This document shows, piece by piece, positions 25,099 to 32,829 of a DNA stretch of 43,364 nt (position 1 is the first letter of the stretch; the number at the start of each line of letters is the position of its first letter). The notes under the pieces were generated by a model that worked only from the letters and a program-made list of their open reading frames with translations, was not told the DNA's origin and did not search any database. The translations under genes were made by a program, and so were the position numbers. Source of the stretch: Synergistaceae bacterium (GTDB taxonomy: Bacteria; Synergistota; Synergistia; Synergistales; Aminobacteriaceae); contig JAISUO010000088.1 in assembly GCA_031272035.1 (NCBI GenBank), positions 1 to 43,364 of the forward strand, written 5' to 3'.

Positions 25099-25862
25099 AA
25101 AACGCGCTTTTCAAGATGGGGGATTGGCTTTCCCGCGGCGCGGGGCTTCTTTTGTTCTTTCTGCTCTGGGAAGCCGCCCCGCGGCTGGGGTGGGCGCGGG
25201 CAACATATCTCGCGCCGCCGTCCAAAGTTCTCCGCGCCCTGTGGCTCACAGCGGCGCGGGGAGATCTGTCCCGGCATTTTCTCATCAGCCTCCAGCGCGT
25301 CCTTCTGGGACTCTTCGTGTCTGCCGTAATTGGCGTGGCGTTCGGGCTGCTGACCGGATATTTCAGACGGCTCGACAGGGTTCTCGACCTGCTTTTCCAG
25401 GCGTTCCGGCAGATGTCGGCGTTCGCGTTGTTTCCGGTGTTCATTTTGTTTTTCGGTCTGGGTGAACTTTCGAAGACGGTCATCATCTTCTGGGCATCCC
25501 TCTGGCCGGTGCTTCTCAACACGAGTTCGGGCGTCAAAAACGTGGACCCTGTCCTTATTCGAGGGGCGAAATCCATGGGCGCGTCGAAGCTCTTTATCTT
25601 TACCAGAATCATCCTGCCCGCCGCCGCTCCGGAAATTTTCACGGGCATTCGTCTGGGCGGCTCGTACTGTGTCATGGCCGTGGTGGCCGCGGAGATGATC
25701 GGGGCCAGTTCAGGACTGGGATACCTGGTGCTCTACTCCGAGGAAACCTTCAACGTTCCGGAAATGTACGGAGGCATCGTCGCCCTCGCCGTTCTCGGCA
25801 TAGGATTGAACTGGATTTTGCATTCCATCGAAAATTTCTTCAATTCATGGCGTGAAGTGTAA
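25095..25862 (+). CDS. ABC transporter permease (second system)
   Basis: The 255-residue product has about six membrane helices and the coupling loop GAKSMGASKLFIFTRIILPAA, closer to the standard EAA motif than the first permease. The conserved GASSGLGYLVLYSEE follows. The start ATG at 25095 overlaps the ATPase stop codon. It ends the sulfur operon, and a terminator-like hairpin lies 43 bases downstream. Confidence 0.89.
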   Translation: MKNALFKMGDWLSRGAGLLLFFLLWEAAPRLGWARATYLAPPSKVLRALWLTAARGDLSRHFLISLQRVLLGLFVSAVIGVAFGLLTGYFRRLDRVLDLLFQAFRQMSAFALFPVFILFFGLGELSKTVIIFWASLWPVLLNTSSGVKNVDPVLIRGAKSMGASKLFIFTRIILPAAAPEIFTGIRLGGSYCVMAVVAAEMIGASSGLGYLVLYSEETFNVPEMYGGIVALAVLGIGLNWILHSIENFFNSWREV

Positions 25863-25905
25863 GCAAACGAGCACAGCAAGCCCAACAGTTCCTGTCGCCA
25901 GGCCT

Positions 25906-25941
25906 GCAGCGGTCTTGCACCGCCTGCTTATCACCTTTTTT
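25906..25941 (+). terminator. Probable terminator of the sulfur operon
   Basis: GCAGCGG (25906-25912) pairs with CCGCCTGC (25920-25927) with one bulged base, followed after eight bases by six T (25936-25941). The separation of stem and T-run makes it a modest candidate. Confidence 0.45.
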
Positions 25942-26434
25942 ACTCCTCCGAGGGGTCAAATTTTGCGATGGTCAAGGCGCCCTCCTTCACGGCGGCCGTT
26001 CCGCCCGCGTAGAACAAGACCTCGACGGAATACTCCCCGTTTGAGGCCTTCCAATCGAATTTGGACGGGGCGAAGACTTCCCTGTCGCCGAACTTGATGG
26101 GGGTTTTCGTCCCGTCTTCCTCCACCACTGATTCGTTCCGGGTGAACCCGGCGGCTTTCACTTCGACGGCGTAGGCTTTCGCTTCGTCCATCGTGTCCCA
26201 TTTCACGGCGATCATAATGCCGTCCGCTTTGCTTTCCGCCGCCGATCTGAAACTGTCGCCGCGCCTGGCGAGCATTTTGTACGGGCCCGCCACGGCGGCC
26301 GGTTTGGGGACCTGCCGCGTGAACCTGTTGTCCGGCCACCCCTTGTCCGCGCACTCGCCGCGAGCCCCCACCGAAAGCTCCAGCGTCAAGGCCAGCGCCA
26401 CGTTCAGAATAATGGTGAAGATTATCTTTTCCAT
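25940..26434 (-). CDS. Secreted protein of unknown function
   Basis: The 164-residue product starts with a signal peptide (about 1-24, hydrophobic then ending near GARG) followed by a single mixed alpha/beta domain with WPDNRFTRQVPKP near its start and repeated beta strands towards the end. The opening recalls the DUF6591 type of small secreted proteins, but only loosely. One cysteine remains after the signal. The start ATG at 26434 lies nine bases after AAGGAGG. It is convergent to the sulfur operon, and its stop codon touches that operon's terminator. An inverted repeat AGGCAG/CTGCCT lies 30 bases upstream. Confidence 0.6.
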   Translation of the reverse strand: MEKIIFTIILNVALALTLELSVGARGECADKGWPDNRFTRQVPKPAAVAGPYKMLARRGDSFRSAAESKADGIMIAVKWDTMDEAKAYAVEVKAAGFTRNESVVEEDGTKTPIKFGDREVFAPSKFDWKASNGEYSVEVLFYAGGTAAVKEGALTIAKFDPSEE

Positions 26435-26638
26435 TGGGAAAATCCTCCTTATGAAAGCTCAGGGAGGCAGAAGGCTGCCTGCGCAAACCTGTGATCCGCC
26501 GAGTTTCTTCACCGAACCCCCACAGGGTTCCGAGCTGTTAATCAGCGCTTCCCAATCTCCGACCCTCGCGCTTATTTTATCCCATCCTGCCGCTGTAAAC
26601 ACAGGGAGAACGAACAACACACGCGGATTCCCCAACTA

Positions 26639-26667
26639 TTGACATTCCGGCGGGGTGCGATTATAGT
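26639..26667 (+). promoter_or_regulatory. Promoter of the tctC transporter genes
   Basis: A perfect TTGACA (26639-26644) and TATAGT (26662-26667) are 17 bases apart. The 5' leader would be about 140 bases; it holds a GGGAC/GTCCC hairpin near 26730-26750 and nothing else that I recognise. The 204 bases between this promoter and the divergent secreted-protein gene show no further gene. Confidence 0.7.
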
Positions 26668-26813
26668 GCAAAATATTTTTATTTCATTCGTAAGAAATTT
26701 CTTAAAAAAATTACATAAGGGTCGGGACAGACTGAGGCGAGTCCCTGAAAAATGGTTTTTTATACTGAAGATTTTCATTCCAAAATCAAAATGAATCGTG
26801 TGGAGGGATGCAG

Positions 26814-27803
26814 ATGTTTCGGAAGACGATTTTAACGGTGGCAGTGATTTCTTTGTGTATGTTTTTGACGGAGGGGACAGGGATGGCCTCAGGCGCCGAT
26901 AACTGGCCCGACAAGAGCAGGCCCGTCACCATGCTGATTCCCTTCGCCGCGGGCGGTGGAACCGATTTCAACGCACGTCTCGTGGCAAAGGTTTTGAGCG
27001 ACCAGCTGGGGCTTCGAGTGAACAGCATCAACCGGACGGGCGGACAGGGCGTCATCGGCCATACGGCCATCGCGCAGGGAACGCCCGACGGCTACACCAT
27101 GGGCGACATCGAATGTGAGCTCAACATGATGCACTGGGCCGGACTCACCGACCTGACTTATCGCGACGTGACGCCCATCGCCATGATTGTCCGCTCCTTC
27201 GGCGGCCTTCACGTCAAAGCCGATTCTCCCCATAAAACCGCGAAGGAGCTCTTCGACGCCATCAAGACGGGCTCGAAAAAGCTGAAGGGCTCAGGCGCGG
27301 CCCACGGCGGGATCTGGCACCTCTGCGCCGCCGGAATGCTGCAGGGTGAGGGAATAAGCATCGACGACATCATCTGGGTTCCAAACGAGGGCTCGGCCCC
27401 GTCGCTTCAGGATTTGGCGGCCGGCGGGCTGGATTTTGTGGTTTGTTCCTTCAACGAGGCCGGCCCTCTGATTGCTGCGGGGAAAATCCGCACCCTCGCC
27501 TCCATATCTCCGGAGCGGCTGCCCCTTTTCCCGGACGTTCCCACGCTGAAGGAGGCCACCGGCAACACCTGGATTCTGAGCCCCTGGGGCGGGATAGCGG
27601 CTCCCGGCGGACTGCCCGAGGACCTGAAGGTAAAACTTGGAGAAGCGATGAAAAAGGTCTGTGAATCTCAGGATTTTCAGGAAGCGATGAAAAAGGTCGG
27701 GAAATTTCCGGTCTACATGGGGCCTGACGAGTTCAAAGCCTTCCTCGCGCAGGACGACGTCGAGTTCGGAAAGGTTATGAAGGCCGTCGGCATCGTCAAA
27801 TAA
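26814..27803 (+). CDS. TctC-family substrate-binding protein (Bug family)
   Basis: TctC proteins deliver carboxylates to the TctAB membrane proteins. The 329-residue product has a signal peptide (about 1-26), the typical start WPDKSRPVTMLIPFAAGGGTD that forms the carboxylate-binding loop, and PDGYTMGDIE, PHKTAKELFDAIKTG and a C-terminal PEDLKVKLGEAMKKV helix. The start ATG at 26814 lies seven bases after GGAGG; the ATG two codons earlier is too near. The ligand cannot be read from sequence; the neighbouring 2-hydroxyacid dehydrogenases hint at a hydroxy- or keto-carboxylate. Confidence 0.92.
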   Translation: MFRKTILTVAVISLCMFLTEGTGMASGADNWPDKSRPVTMLIPFAAGGGTDFNARLVAKVLSDQLGLRVNSINRTGGQGVIGHTAIAQGTPDGYTMGDIECELNMMHWAGLTDLTYRDVTPIAMIVRSFGGLHVKADSPHKTAKELFDAIKTGSKKLKGSGAAHGGIWHLCAAGMLQGEGISIDDIIWVPNEGSAPSLQDLAAGGLDFVVCSFNEAGPLIAAGKIRTLASISPERLPLFPDVPTLKEATGNTWILSPWGGIAAPGGLPEDLKVKLGEAMKKVCESQDFQEAMKKVGKFPVYMGPDEFKAFLAQDDVEFGKVMKAVGIVK

Positions 27804-27848
27804 ACGATTTGACACAATCTCGCGCCATCCAGCGAACATGCGACAGGA

Positions 27849-27884
27849 AGGACCCGCCCGTATCGCGCTCGCGGGTCCTTTTTT
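27849..27884 (+). terminator. Terminator between tctC and tctB
   Basis: AGGACCCGC (27849-27857) pairs with GCGGGTCCT (27871-27879) over 9 bp, followed by six T. Its place inside the transporter genes would reduce membrane-subunit transcription relative to the binding protein. Confidence 0.78.
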
Positions 27885-27924
27885 CGAATTGCGGGGCTTT
27901 TTTCAAAAGGGAGATGTGGCGTCC

Positions 27925-28383
27925 ATGAAGTTCAACGATGCTGTATTTGGCATATTTTTCCTGATTTTTTCGACTCTGATCATGATTCGCGCCCATTCTC
28001 TTCCCTCTTTGCCGAACTACGCCTATGGAGCGGGTTTTTTCCCGGCGCTCACGGCGGCGGCCATGTTCGTCTGCGGGGCGCTGCTGACCGTTCGCGGGCT
28101 GAAGTCCGGGGTCAGAGTCTTCACTCCCGGCGAATGGATGAAATCCCCAAAACTCGTATCGAACCTACTGCTCGTCCCTCTGAACCTGCTCTTCTATATC
28201 TTTTTCGCCAATCGGCTCGGTTTCCTTCTGACGGGGATCATCATGCTGACCTGCACCATCGGATGGCTTCGAAGACGGCTGTTGAGCACTCTCGTCATTT
28301 CTCTGTGCCTGACGATTTTCGCCTACGCCTTTTTCTATCGCCTCATGATGGTTCCGCTTCCAGCCGGAATTCTCGGCTTCTGA
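27925..28383 (+). CDS. TctB-family small membrane subunit
   Basis: The 152-residue product has four membrane helices (about 5-22, 36-58, 78-107, 122-142), as in the small subunit of tripartite tricarboxylate transporters. The start ATG at 27925 lies 11 bases after AAGGGAG. The open frame begins earlier, at 27838, but that part is the terminator hairpin. TctB helps the large subunit; its sequence is poorly conserved in general. Confidence 0.85.
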   Translation: MKFNDAVFGIFFLIFSTLIMIRAHSLPSLPNYAYGAGFFPALTAAAMFVCGALLTVRGLKSGVRVFTPGEWMKSPKLVSNLLLVPLNLLFYIFFANRLGFLLTGIIMLTCTIGWLRRRLLSTLVISLCLTIFAYAFFYRLMMVPLPAGILGF

Positions 28384-28405
28384 CCGACTGGCGAAAGGAG
28401 GAAAA

Positions 28406-29914
28406 ATGCCTGACACCACAGCAATTGTAAAAGCGTTTGCCCTTGTGGCGACGCCGGAGGTTTTCATCGTGATGCTGCTGTCCTCGATCTTCGGCATCGT
28501 ATTCGGCGCAATCCCCGGCCTCACCGCCGTCATGGCGGTTTCACTCATTCTGCCGGTGGCGATGTTTCTGGATCCCGTTCCCGCTCTGGCGTCGATCATC
28601 GCGGTGTCCGCCATGGCCATTTTCGCCGGGGACATTCCGGGAACCCTGATTCGCATACCGGGGACTCCGGCGTCGGGGGCCTACACGGACGATTCCTACA
28701 GACTCACCCAAAAAGGGATGGCCGAAACCGTACTTGGAGCGAACGTATTCTTTTCGGCGGTGGGGGGACTGATCGGACTTCTGGTCCTGATGCTGGCCGC
28801 TCCGACTCTGGCCGAAATATCGCTCAGTTTCAGCACTTACGAATATTTTTGGCTTTCCTGCTTCGGTCTGACCTGCGCCACCTTCATGACCTCAAACGAC
28901 CCCCTCAAGGGCATGGCCTCACTTTTTCTGGGGCTCTTCATCACGACGATAGGGTATGACCTCATCACGGCGACCCCGCGGTTCACCTTCGGATCCTCCG
29001 AACTGCTGGGGGGAATCCACGTCATACCGGTTCTGATCGGACTTTTTGCGGTATCGGAAATCATGCGGAGGGTCAGCTCCACGGCCCCGCCCTCGACCGC
29101 CTACAACGGCGAAATCAAACAGATCTACCGGGGGATTTTCAGCCTGTGGCGCAGGCATATTCCCCAGTTTTTGCGGGGCAACGTCACAGGTATCATCGTT
29201 GGAGCGCTGCCGGGGGCAGGGGCTGACATCGCGGCCTGGCTGGCCTATTCCATCAGCAAAAAATTTTCCAAAACTCCGGAAAAGTTCGGAACGGGGCACA
29301 TGGAGGGCATCATCGAGGCGACGTCGGCCAACAACGCCGCTCTGGCCTCCGCCTGGATTCCGGCCTTCGTGTTCGGGATTCCGGGAGACGTGACGACGGC
29401 GATGGTCATCGGCATCCTATACATCAAGGACATGAAGCCGGGCCCCACCGTTTTTCTCGACCACCCGGAGGTAATTTACGCCCTGTTCATCTGTTTTGCC
29501 TTCGCCAATATTCTGATGCTGATTCTGGGATATTACGCTATCAAATGTTTCCGCCACATTCTGAGAGTGCCCCCCTTCGTGCTGCTGCCGGCCATTCTCC
29601 TTTTCTGCGTCGTCGGGGCTTTTGCGGTGAACAACACGATTTTCGGCGTGTGGGTCATGCTGTTTTTCGGGCTCGTGGGGTACGTCATGGAAGAAAACGG
29701 CTTTCCCATCTCCCCCATGCTCCTGGCCATCGTCCTGGGGAACCTTCTGGAGAAGAACTTCATCATCTCCATGGTCAAATCCGAGGGCCGTCTGCTGGAC
29801 TTCTTCAATCGCCCCATAGCCGGAACTCTCGGCGTTCTTGCCATTGCCATATGGATTTACCCGCTACTCAAAAAAGCCGGCAATTTAATCAAAACAAAGC
29901 GCTCCGCTCAATAA
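28406..29914 (+). CDS. TctA-family large membrane subunit
   Basis: TctA carries out sodium- or proton-coupled carboxylate uptake. The 502-residue product has about twelve membrane helices and both family signatures: GAIPGLTAVMAVSLILP near the N-terminus with IPGTPASGAYTDDSY after it, and GALPGAGADIAAWLAY in the middle with SANNAALASAWIPAFVFGIPGD following, twin repeats of an inverted-topology carrier (quoted in pieces). The start follows a perfect AAAGGAGG. It is 22 bases downstream of tctB. Confidence 0.95.
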   Translation: MPDTTAIVKAFALVATPEVFIVMLLSSIFGIVFGAIPGLTAVMAVSLILPVAMFLDPVPALASIIAVSAMAIFAGDIPGTLIRIPGTPASGAYTDDSYRLTQKGMAETVLGANVFFSAVGGLIGLLVLMLAAPTLAEISLSFSTYEYFWLSCFGLTCATFMTSNDPLKGMASLFLGLFITTIGYDLITATPRFTFGSSELLGGIHVIPVLIGLFAVSEIMRRVSSTAPPSTAYNGEIKQIYRGIFSLWRRHIPQFLRGNVTGIIVGALPGAGADIAAWLAYSISKKFSKTPEKFGTGHMEGIIEATSANNAALASAWIPAFVFGIPGDVTTAMVIGILYIKDMKPGPTVFLDHPEVIYALFICFAFANILMLILGYYAIKCFRHILRVPPFVLLPAILLFCVVGAFAVNNTIFGVWVMLFFGLVGYVMEENGFPISPMLLAIVLGNLLEKNFIISMVKSEGRLLDFFNRPIAGTLGVLAIAIWIYPLLKKAGNLIKTKRSAQ

Positions 29915-29965
29915 TTTAAAGAAATTATCGGAAATGAGGAAACTATTGGGAATCAGGGGGACAAT

Positions 29966-30997
29966 ATGGAAAAACGCACATTTCACGTTCACGTCGAATT
30001 CAACCGCAGCGCAAAGGACGTCTTCCACTTCACTCGACGGCACCTGGACGACCTGATGCTCCGAAATCCCGATCTGGAGGACCAGGTACGCTTCACCCTG
30101 AGCGACTATCCCTCCTCCGACCTGAGTCAGTGGACGAGCTCGGATCTCGACGCGTTTTACAGCAACATGGCCGATGCGGACATTCTGGTGGGACACCGGT
30201 TTCCCGTGAAGGATCTGGCGAAAAGGGCCCCGAGGCTGCGGTGGATTCACTGCTTCAGCTCCGGAGTGGACCACCTGATGCCCTTCGACTGGGTTCCGGA
30301 GGGCGTCACCGTCGTCAACAACCGGGGCGTCCATCTTCCCAAATCGGGGGAAACCTTCGCCACTTTTCTGAGGATGCTCAACGCTCAGGTTCCGAGGCTG
30401 CTGACGGCCCAGCGCCGGGGCAAGTGGGATCGGGTTTTCACCAGCATCATCGAAGGCCGGACTCTGGTTGTGGTCGGCGTGGGAAATCAGGGTGAGGAAA
30501 TGGCGCGACAGGCGAAAAACATGTCCCTGCGCGTCATCGGTATCGACCCCGCGGCGAAGGAGGATACCTGCTGCGACGAAATGCTGCCCCCCGAACGAAT
30601 GAGAGAAGCCTTCGAAAAAGCCGACTTTCTGGCCATCACCGCGCCTTTGACCGAAAAAACGAGAAATCTCATCGACAGGGAAAAACTGGACTGGCTGCCC
30701 CGAAAGGCGGGGGTCATCAACGTCGCCCGGGGCCCTCTGCTGGACCAGAACGCCCTGCACGACAAGCTCTGCGCGGGAGAGCTGTCAGGGGCCATTCTGG
30801 ACGTCTTCGACCCGGAGCCGCTTCCGCCCGATTCGAAGCTCTGGGATACTCCCAACCTCGTGATCACGCCTCACGTCTCCTCGGACGACAGCGTCGGCTA
30901 CATTCCCCGGACTCTCGACCTGACGATCGAAAATCTGCGCAACGACATGGCGGGTCGGCCCCTGAAGAACGCCGTCGACACGCAAAACAGTTTTTAG
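29966..30997 (+). CDS. D-isomer 2-hydroxyacid dehydrogenase (paralogue 1)
   Basis: The enzyme reduces a 2-keto acid, or oxidises a D-2-hydroxy acid, with NAD(P). The 343-residue product has the dinucleotide motif GVGNQG (171-176) and the catalytic trio Arg255 in NVARGPLL, Glu284 in DVFDPEPLP and His303 in TPHVSS. The N-terminal catalytic part is longer than in common family members and has FSSGVDHLMPFDW. The start ATG at 29966 lies after CAGGGGG. It follows the transporter by 51 bases, so the imported carboxylate may be its substrate. Confidence 0.88.
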   Translation: MEKRTFHVHVEFNRSAKDVFHFTRRHLDDLMLRNPDLEDQVRFTLSDYPSSDLSQWTSSDLDAFYSNMADADILVGHRFPVKDLAKRAPRLRWIHCFSSGVDHLMPFDWVPEGVTVVNNRGVHLPKSGETFATFLRMLNAQVPRLLTAQRRGKWDRVFTSIIEGRTLVVVGVGNQGEEMARQAKNMSLRVIGIDPAAKEDTCCDEMLPPERMREAFEKADFLAITAPLTEKTRNLIDREKLDWLPRKAGVINVARGPLLDQNALHDKLCAGELSGAILDVFDPEPLPPDSKLWDTPNLVITPHVSSDDSVGYIPRTLDLTIENLRNDMAGRPLKNAVDTQNSF

Positions 30998-31010
30998 GGA
31001 GGGTTTCGTC

Positions 31011-32036
31011 ATGGACAGACTGCACATCCATTTCATGCGCTACAGACAGGAAGAACCGGTCTATCAGCCCACTCTCGACCAAATAAAAGACGCTCTGGCC
31101 CGAAACCCCGACCTGGCGCCGCGGGTGACCTTCACCCTGGAGAGCGTGGAGCGTTACATGCCCGTGGATTGGACTGATTCGGACTTCAAAAAATATTACG
31201 ACGCCATGAAAAACGCCGACGTTCTCTACGGATACACGTTCCAGACCCAAAACATAACCGATTACGCGCCACAGCTCAAATGGTTCCAGTCCGACAGCTC
31301 CGGCGTCGAGCAGCTGGCGCCCTTCGACTGGGTTCCGGAGGGCCTGATCCTGACCAACAGCAGGGGCATTCATCAGCCCAAATCCGGAGAGTCCTTCGCC
31401 ATGTATCTCGGTATGCTGAACTCCCGTATTCCCAGCCTTTTCACCTCTCAGCGGGAGAGGACCTGGAACCCGATCTACACCTCCGTCATCAGGGGGAAAA
31501 AGATCGCCGTGCTCGGCGTCGGAAGTCAGGGCGGCGAAATGGCGCGGCAGGCGAAAATGCTGGGGCTGAAGGTCACGGGGATCGATCCCTACCTGAAAAG
31601 TCATCCCTGCTGCGACGAGATCGTTTCCGCCGACCGCATGAAGGACGTTTTTCGGGACACGGATTTTCTGGCGCTCACGGCCCCGCTCACGAAACAGACG
31701 AACAAAATCATAGGCGACGCGCAGCTCGAATGGCTGCCCCTTCACGCCAGCGTCATCAACGTCGCCCGCGCCGGGTTGCTGGACACGGAGGCGCTCTCGA
31801 AAAAACTTCATGAAGGACGACTGGCCGGGGCGGTGCTCGACGTGTTCGACGAACATCCCCTGTCGGAGGGCTCGTACCTCTGGAACACGCCGAACCTGTT
31901 CATCTCGCCCCACGTCTCCTCGGACGACCCCATCCACTACTCTCCGCGCTGCCTGGATATTCTCATGACCAACGTGAGAAACTGTTTCGAGGGCCGTCCT
32001 CTGATCAACGTGGTGGATACGAAAAAGGAATTCTGA
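31011..32036 (+). CDS. D-isomer 2-hydroxyacid dehydrogenase (paralogue 2)
   Basis: This tandem relative of the previous gene has 341 residues and shares SSGVEQLAPFDWVPEG, QPKSGESFA, GEMARQAK and PHVSSDD. Its dinucleotide motif is GVGSQG (169-174). Arg253 in NVARAGLL and His301 are kept, but where the first copy has DVFDPEPLP this one reads DVFDEHPLS: the catalytic Glu position is taken by His, with a Glu one residue earlier. The activity may therefore be changed, or the adjacent Glu may stand in. The start ATG at 31011 follows GGGAGGG, 13 bases after the first copy's stop. Confidence 0.85.
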   Translation: MDRLHIHFMRYRQEEPVYQPTLDQIKDALARNPDLAPRVTFTLESVERYMPVDWTDSDFKKYYDAMKNADVLYGYTFQTQNITDYAPQLKWFQSDSSGVEQLAPFDWVPEGLILTNSRGIHQPKSGESFAMYLGMLNSRIPSLFTSQRERTWNPIYTSVIRGKKIAVLGVGSQGGEMARQAKMLGLKVTGIDPYLKSHPCCDEIVSADRMKDVFRDTDFLALTAPLTKQTNKIIGDAQLEWLPLHASVINVARAGLLDTEALSKKLHEGRLAGAVLDVFDEHPLSEGSYLWNTPNLFISPHVSSDDPIHYSPRCLDILMTNVRNCFEGRPLINVVDTKKEF

Positions 32037-32048
32037 TTTCTCCGGCTG

Positions 32049-32077
32049 TAGACAGAGCGCTTTCAAAGGGATACAAT
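32049..32077 (+). promoter_or_regulatory. Promoter of the Cys/Gly-tail gene
   Basis: TAGACA (32049-32054) and TACAAT (32072-32077) are separated by 17 bases; each hexamer matches consensus at five of six positions. Confidence 0.55.
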
Positions 32078-32139
32078 GAGCGCATTCAATCAGGGTGGAG
32101 GGTGTTTTTGATTATCCCTCGCCAGGGGAGGCAGAGCTT

Positions 32140-32397
32140 ATGAATTGGGCCAGAGCGTCGGCAGCGACCGTGGTTTGTGAAGAAAAAGGAACGACCCTGC
32201 GCGATATTGTGCAGGGGATTATGGACGGAGCGGAAACCTCCGAAGAAGTTATGTCGCTGTTGGGTGTCGAAAGCAGCGATAAAGGAGCGGAGCAGATCCC
32301 CGACATCATGGACGTGTTCGTGCCCGTGGTCAGCGCCTGGAAAAGCGGCGGCTGCGGCGGCGGATGTGCGGGCTGCGGCGGAAGCTGCGGCGGCTGA
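32140..32397 (+). CDS. Small protein with Cys/Gly-rich tail
   Basis: The 85-residue product was not recognised with confidence. Residues 10-45 (VVCEEKGTTLRDIV, DGAETSEEVMSLLG) resemble half of a BFD-like [2Fe-2S] domain, with one cysteine at 13 in the right place but without the second CxC cysteine. A hydrophobic helix follows (about 55-68). The last 17 residues hold Cys72, 76, 79 and 83 among Gly, with spacings of 4, 3 and 4. The tail may bind metal or an iron-sulfur cluster, or be modified. The start ATG at 32140 lies eight bases after GGGGAGG. It has its own promoter and ends just before the T-box leader. Confidence 0.6.
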   Translation: MNWARASAATVVCEEKGTTLRDIVQGIMDGAETSEEVMSLLGVESSDKGAEQIPDIMDVFVPVVSAWKSGGCGGGCAGCGGSCGG

Positions 32398-32427
32398 GGC
32401 GGAGTTGCCTTACATAAAATATCCGTC

Positions 32428-32455
32428 TTGACAGAATAAAGAAACGGTATAAAAT
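32428..32455 (+). promoter_or_regulatory. Promoter of the T-box-dapA-asd operon
   Basis: A perfect TTGACA (32428-32433) and TAAAAT (32450-32455) are 16 bases apart. Transcription would begin near 32462, ahead of the T-box stem I. Confidence 0.65.
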
Positions 32456-32499
32456 TTCTTTCACCATTGATTTTTAATACGATTTTCAATACGGTAAAA

Positions 32500-32781
32500 G
32501 CGAGGAATCGGGGCGCCGGATTCGTGCGGAGGCGTCGACAGAGAGGGACACTCACCGGCTGAAAGGTGTTCCGGACGCGGCGAAAAGGCCCAAAACCCGA
32601 GGAGCTGAAGCGGAAAGGCGAATCGTGTTTCATTGCGTGAGCCAGAGTACGTTTCCGTCCAGCCCGCGTCACTGGGCCCCGAGGCGGAGGATCGCTCGTT
32701 ACAGGCATCCTCAAGCAGGGTGGTACCGCGTGCATAAAAGCGCGTCCCTACAGCAGCAAATGGGGACGCGCTTATTTTTTT
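32500..32781 (+). promoter_or_regulatory. T-box riboswitch with a lysine-type specifier
   Basis: The T-box sequence AGGGTGGTACCGCG (32717-32730) is a full match to the family consensus. Stem I carries the distal AGAGAGGG (32540-32547) and GGCTGAAAGG elements. GGGC (32510-32513) and GCCC (32589-32592) close a loop holding GAAAAGG at 32582-32588, which reads as AAA or AAG, both lysine codons. Uncharged tRNA-Lys would pair there and at the TGGT bulge, stabilise the antiterminator (AGGG..CGCG with CGCGTCCCT) and prevent the terminator AAGCGCGTCCC (32738-32748) with GGGGACGCGCTT (32762-32773) and seven T. Confidence 0.92.
32738..32781 (+). terminator. T-box terminator hairpin
   Basis: AAGCGCGTCCC pairs with GGGGACGCGCTT over 11 bp, followed by A and seven T. 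Its 5' arm also pairs with the T-box sequence in the alternative fold. Confidence 0.88.
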
Positions 32782-32829
32782 GACGCTCATCTTAACTTAA
32801 TAAAAAATAAAGACGAGGAGGAGTTTTCC

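Noticed and set aside
25019-25465. Overlapping alternative frames within the second ATPase and permease genes
   Set aside because: They have no domain similarity, while the reading frames of the transporter genes are unbroken.
26460-26480. AGGCAG/CTGCCT inverted repeat as a terminator
   Set aside because: The stem is only six pairs and no T-run follows on either strand.
27838-27924. An in-frame N-terminal extension of tctB
   Set aside because: It is made of the terminator hairpin and lacks a ribosome site; tctB proteins begin at the first membrane helix.
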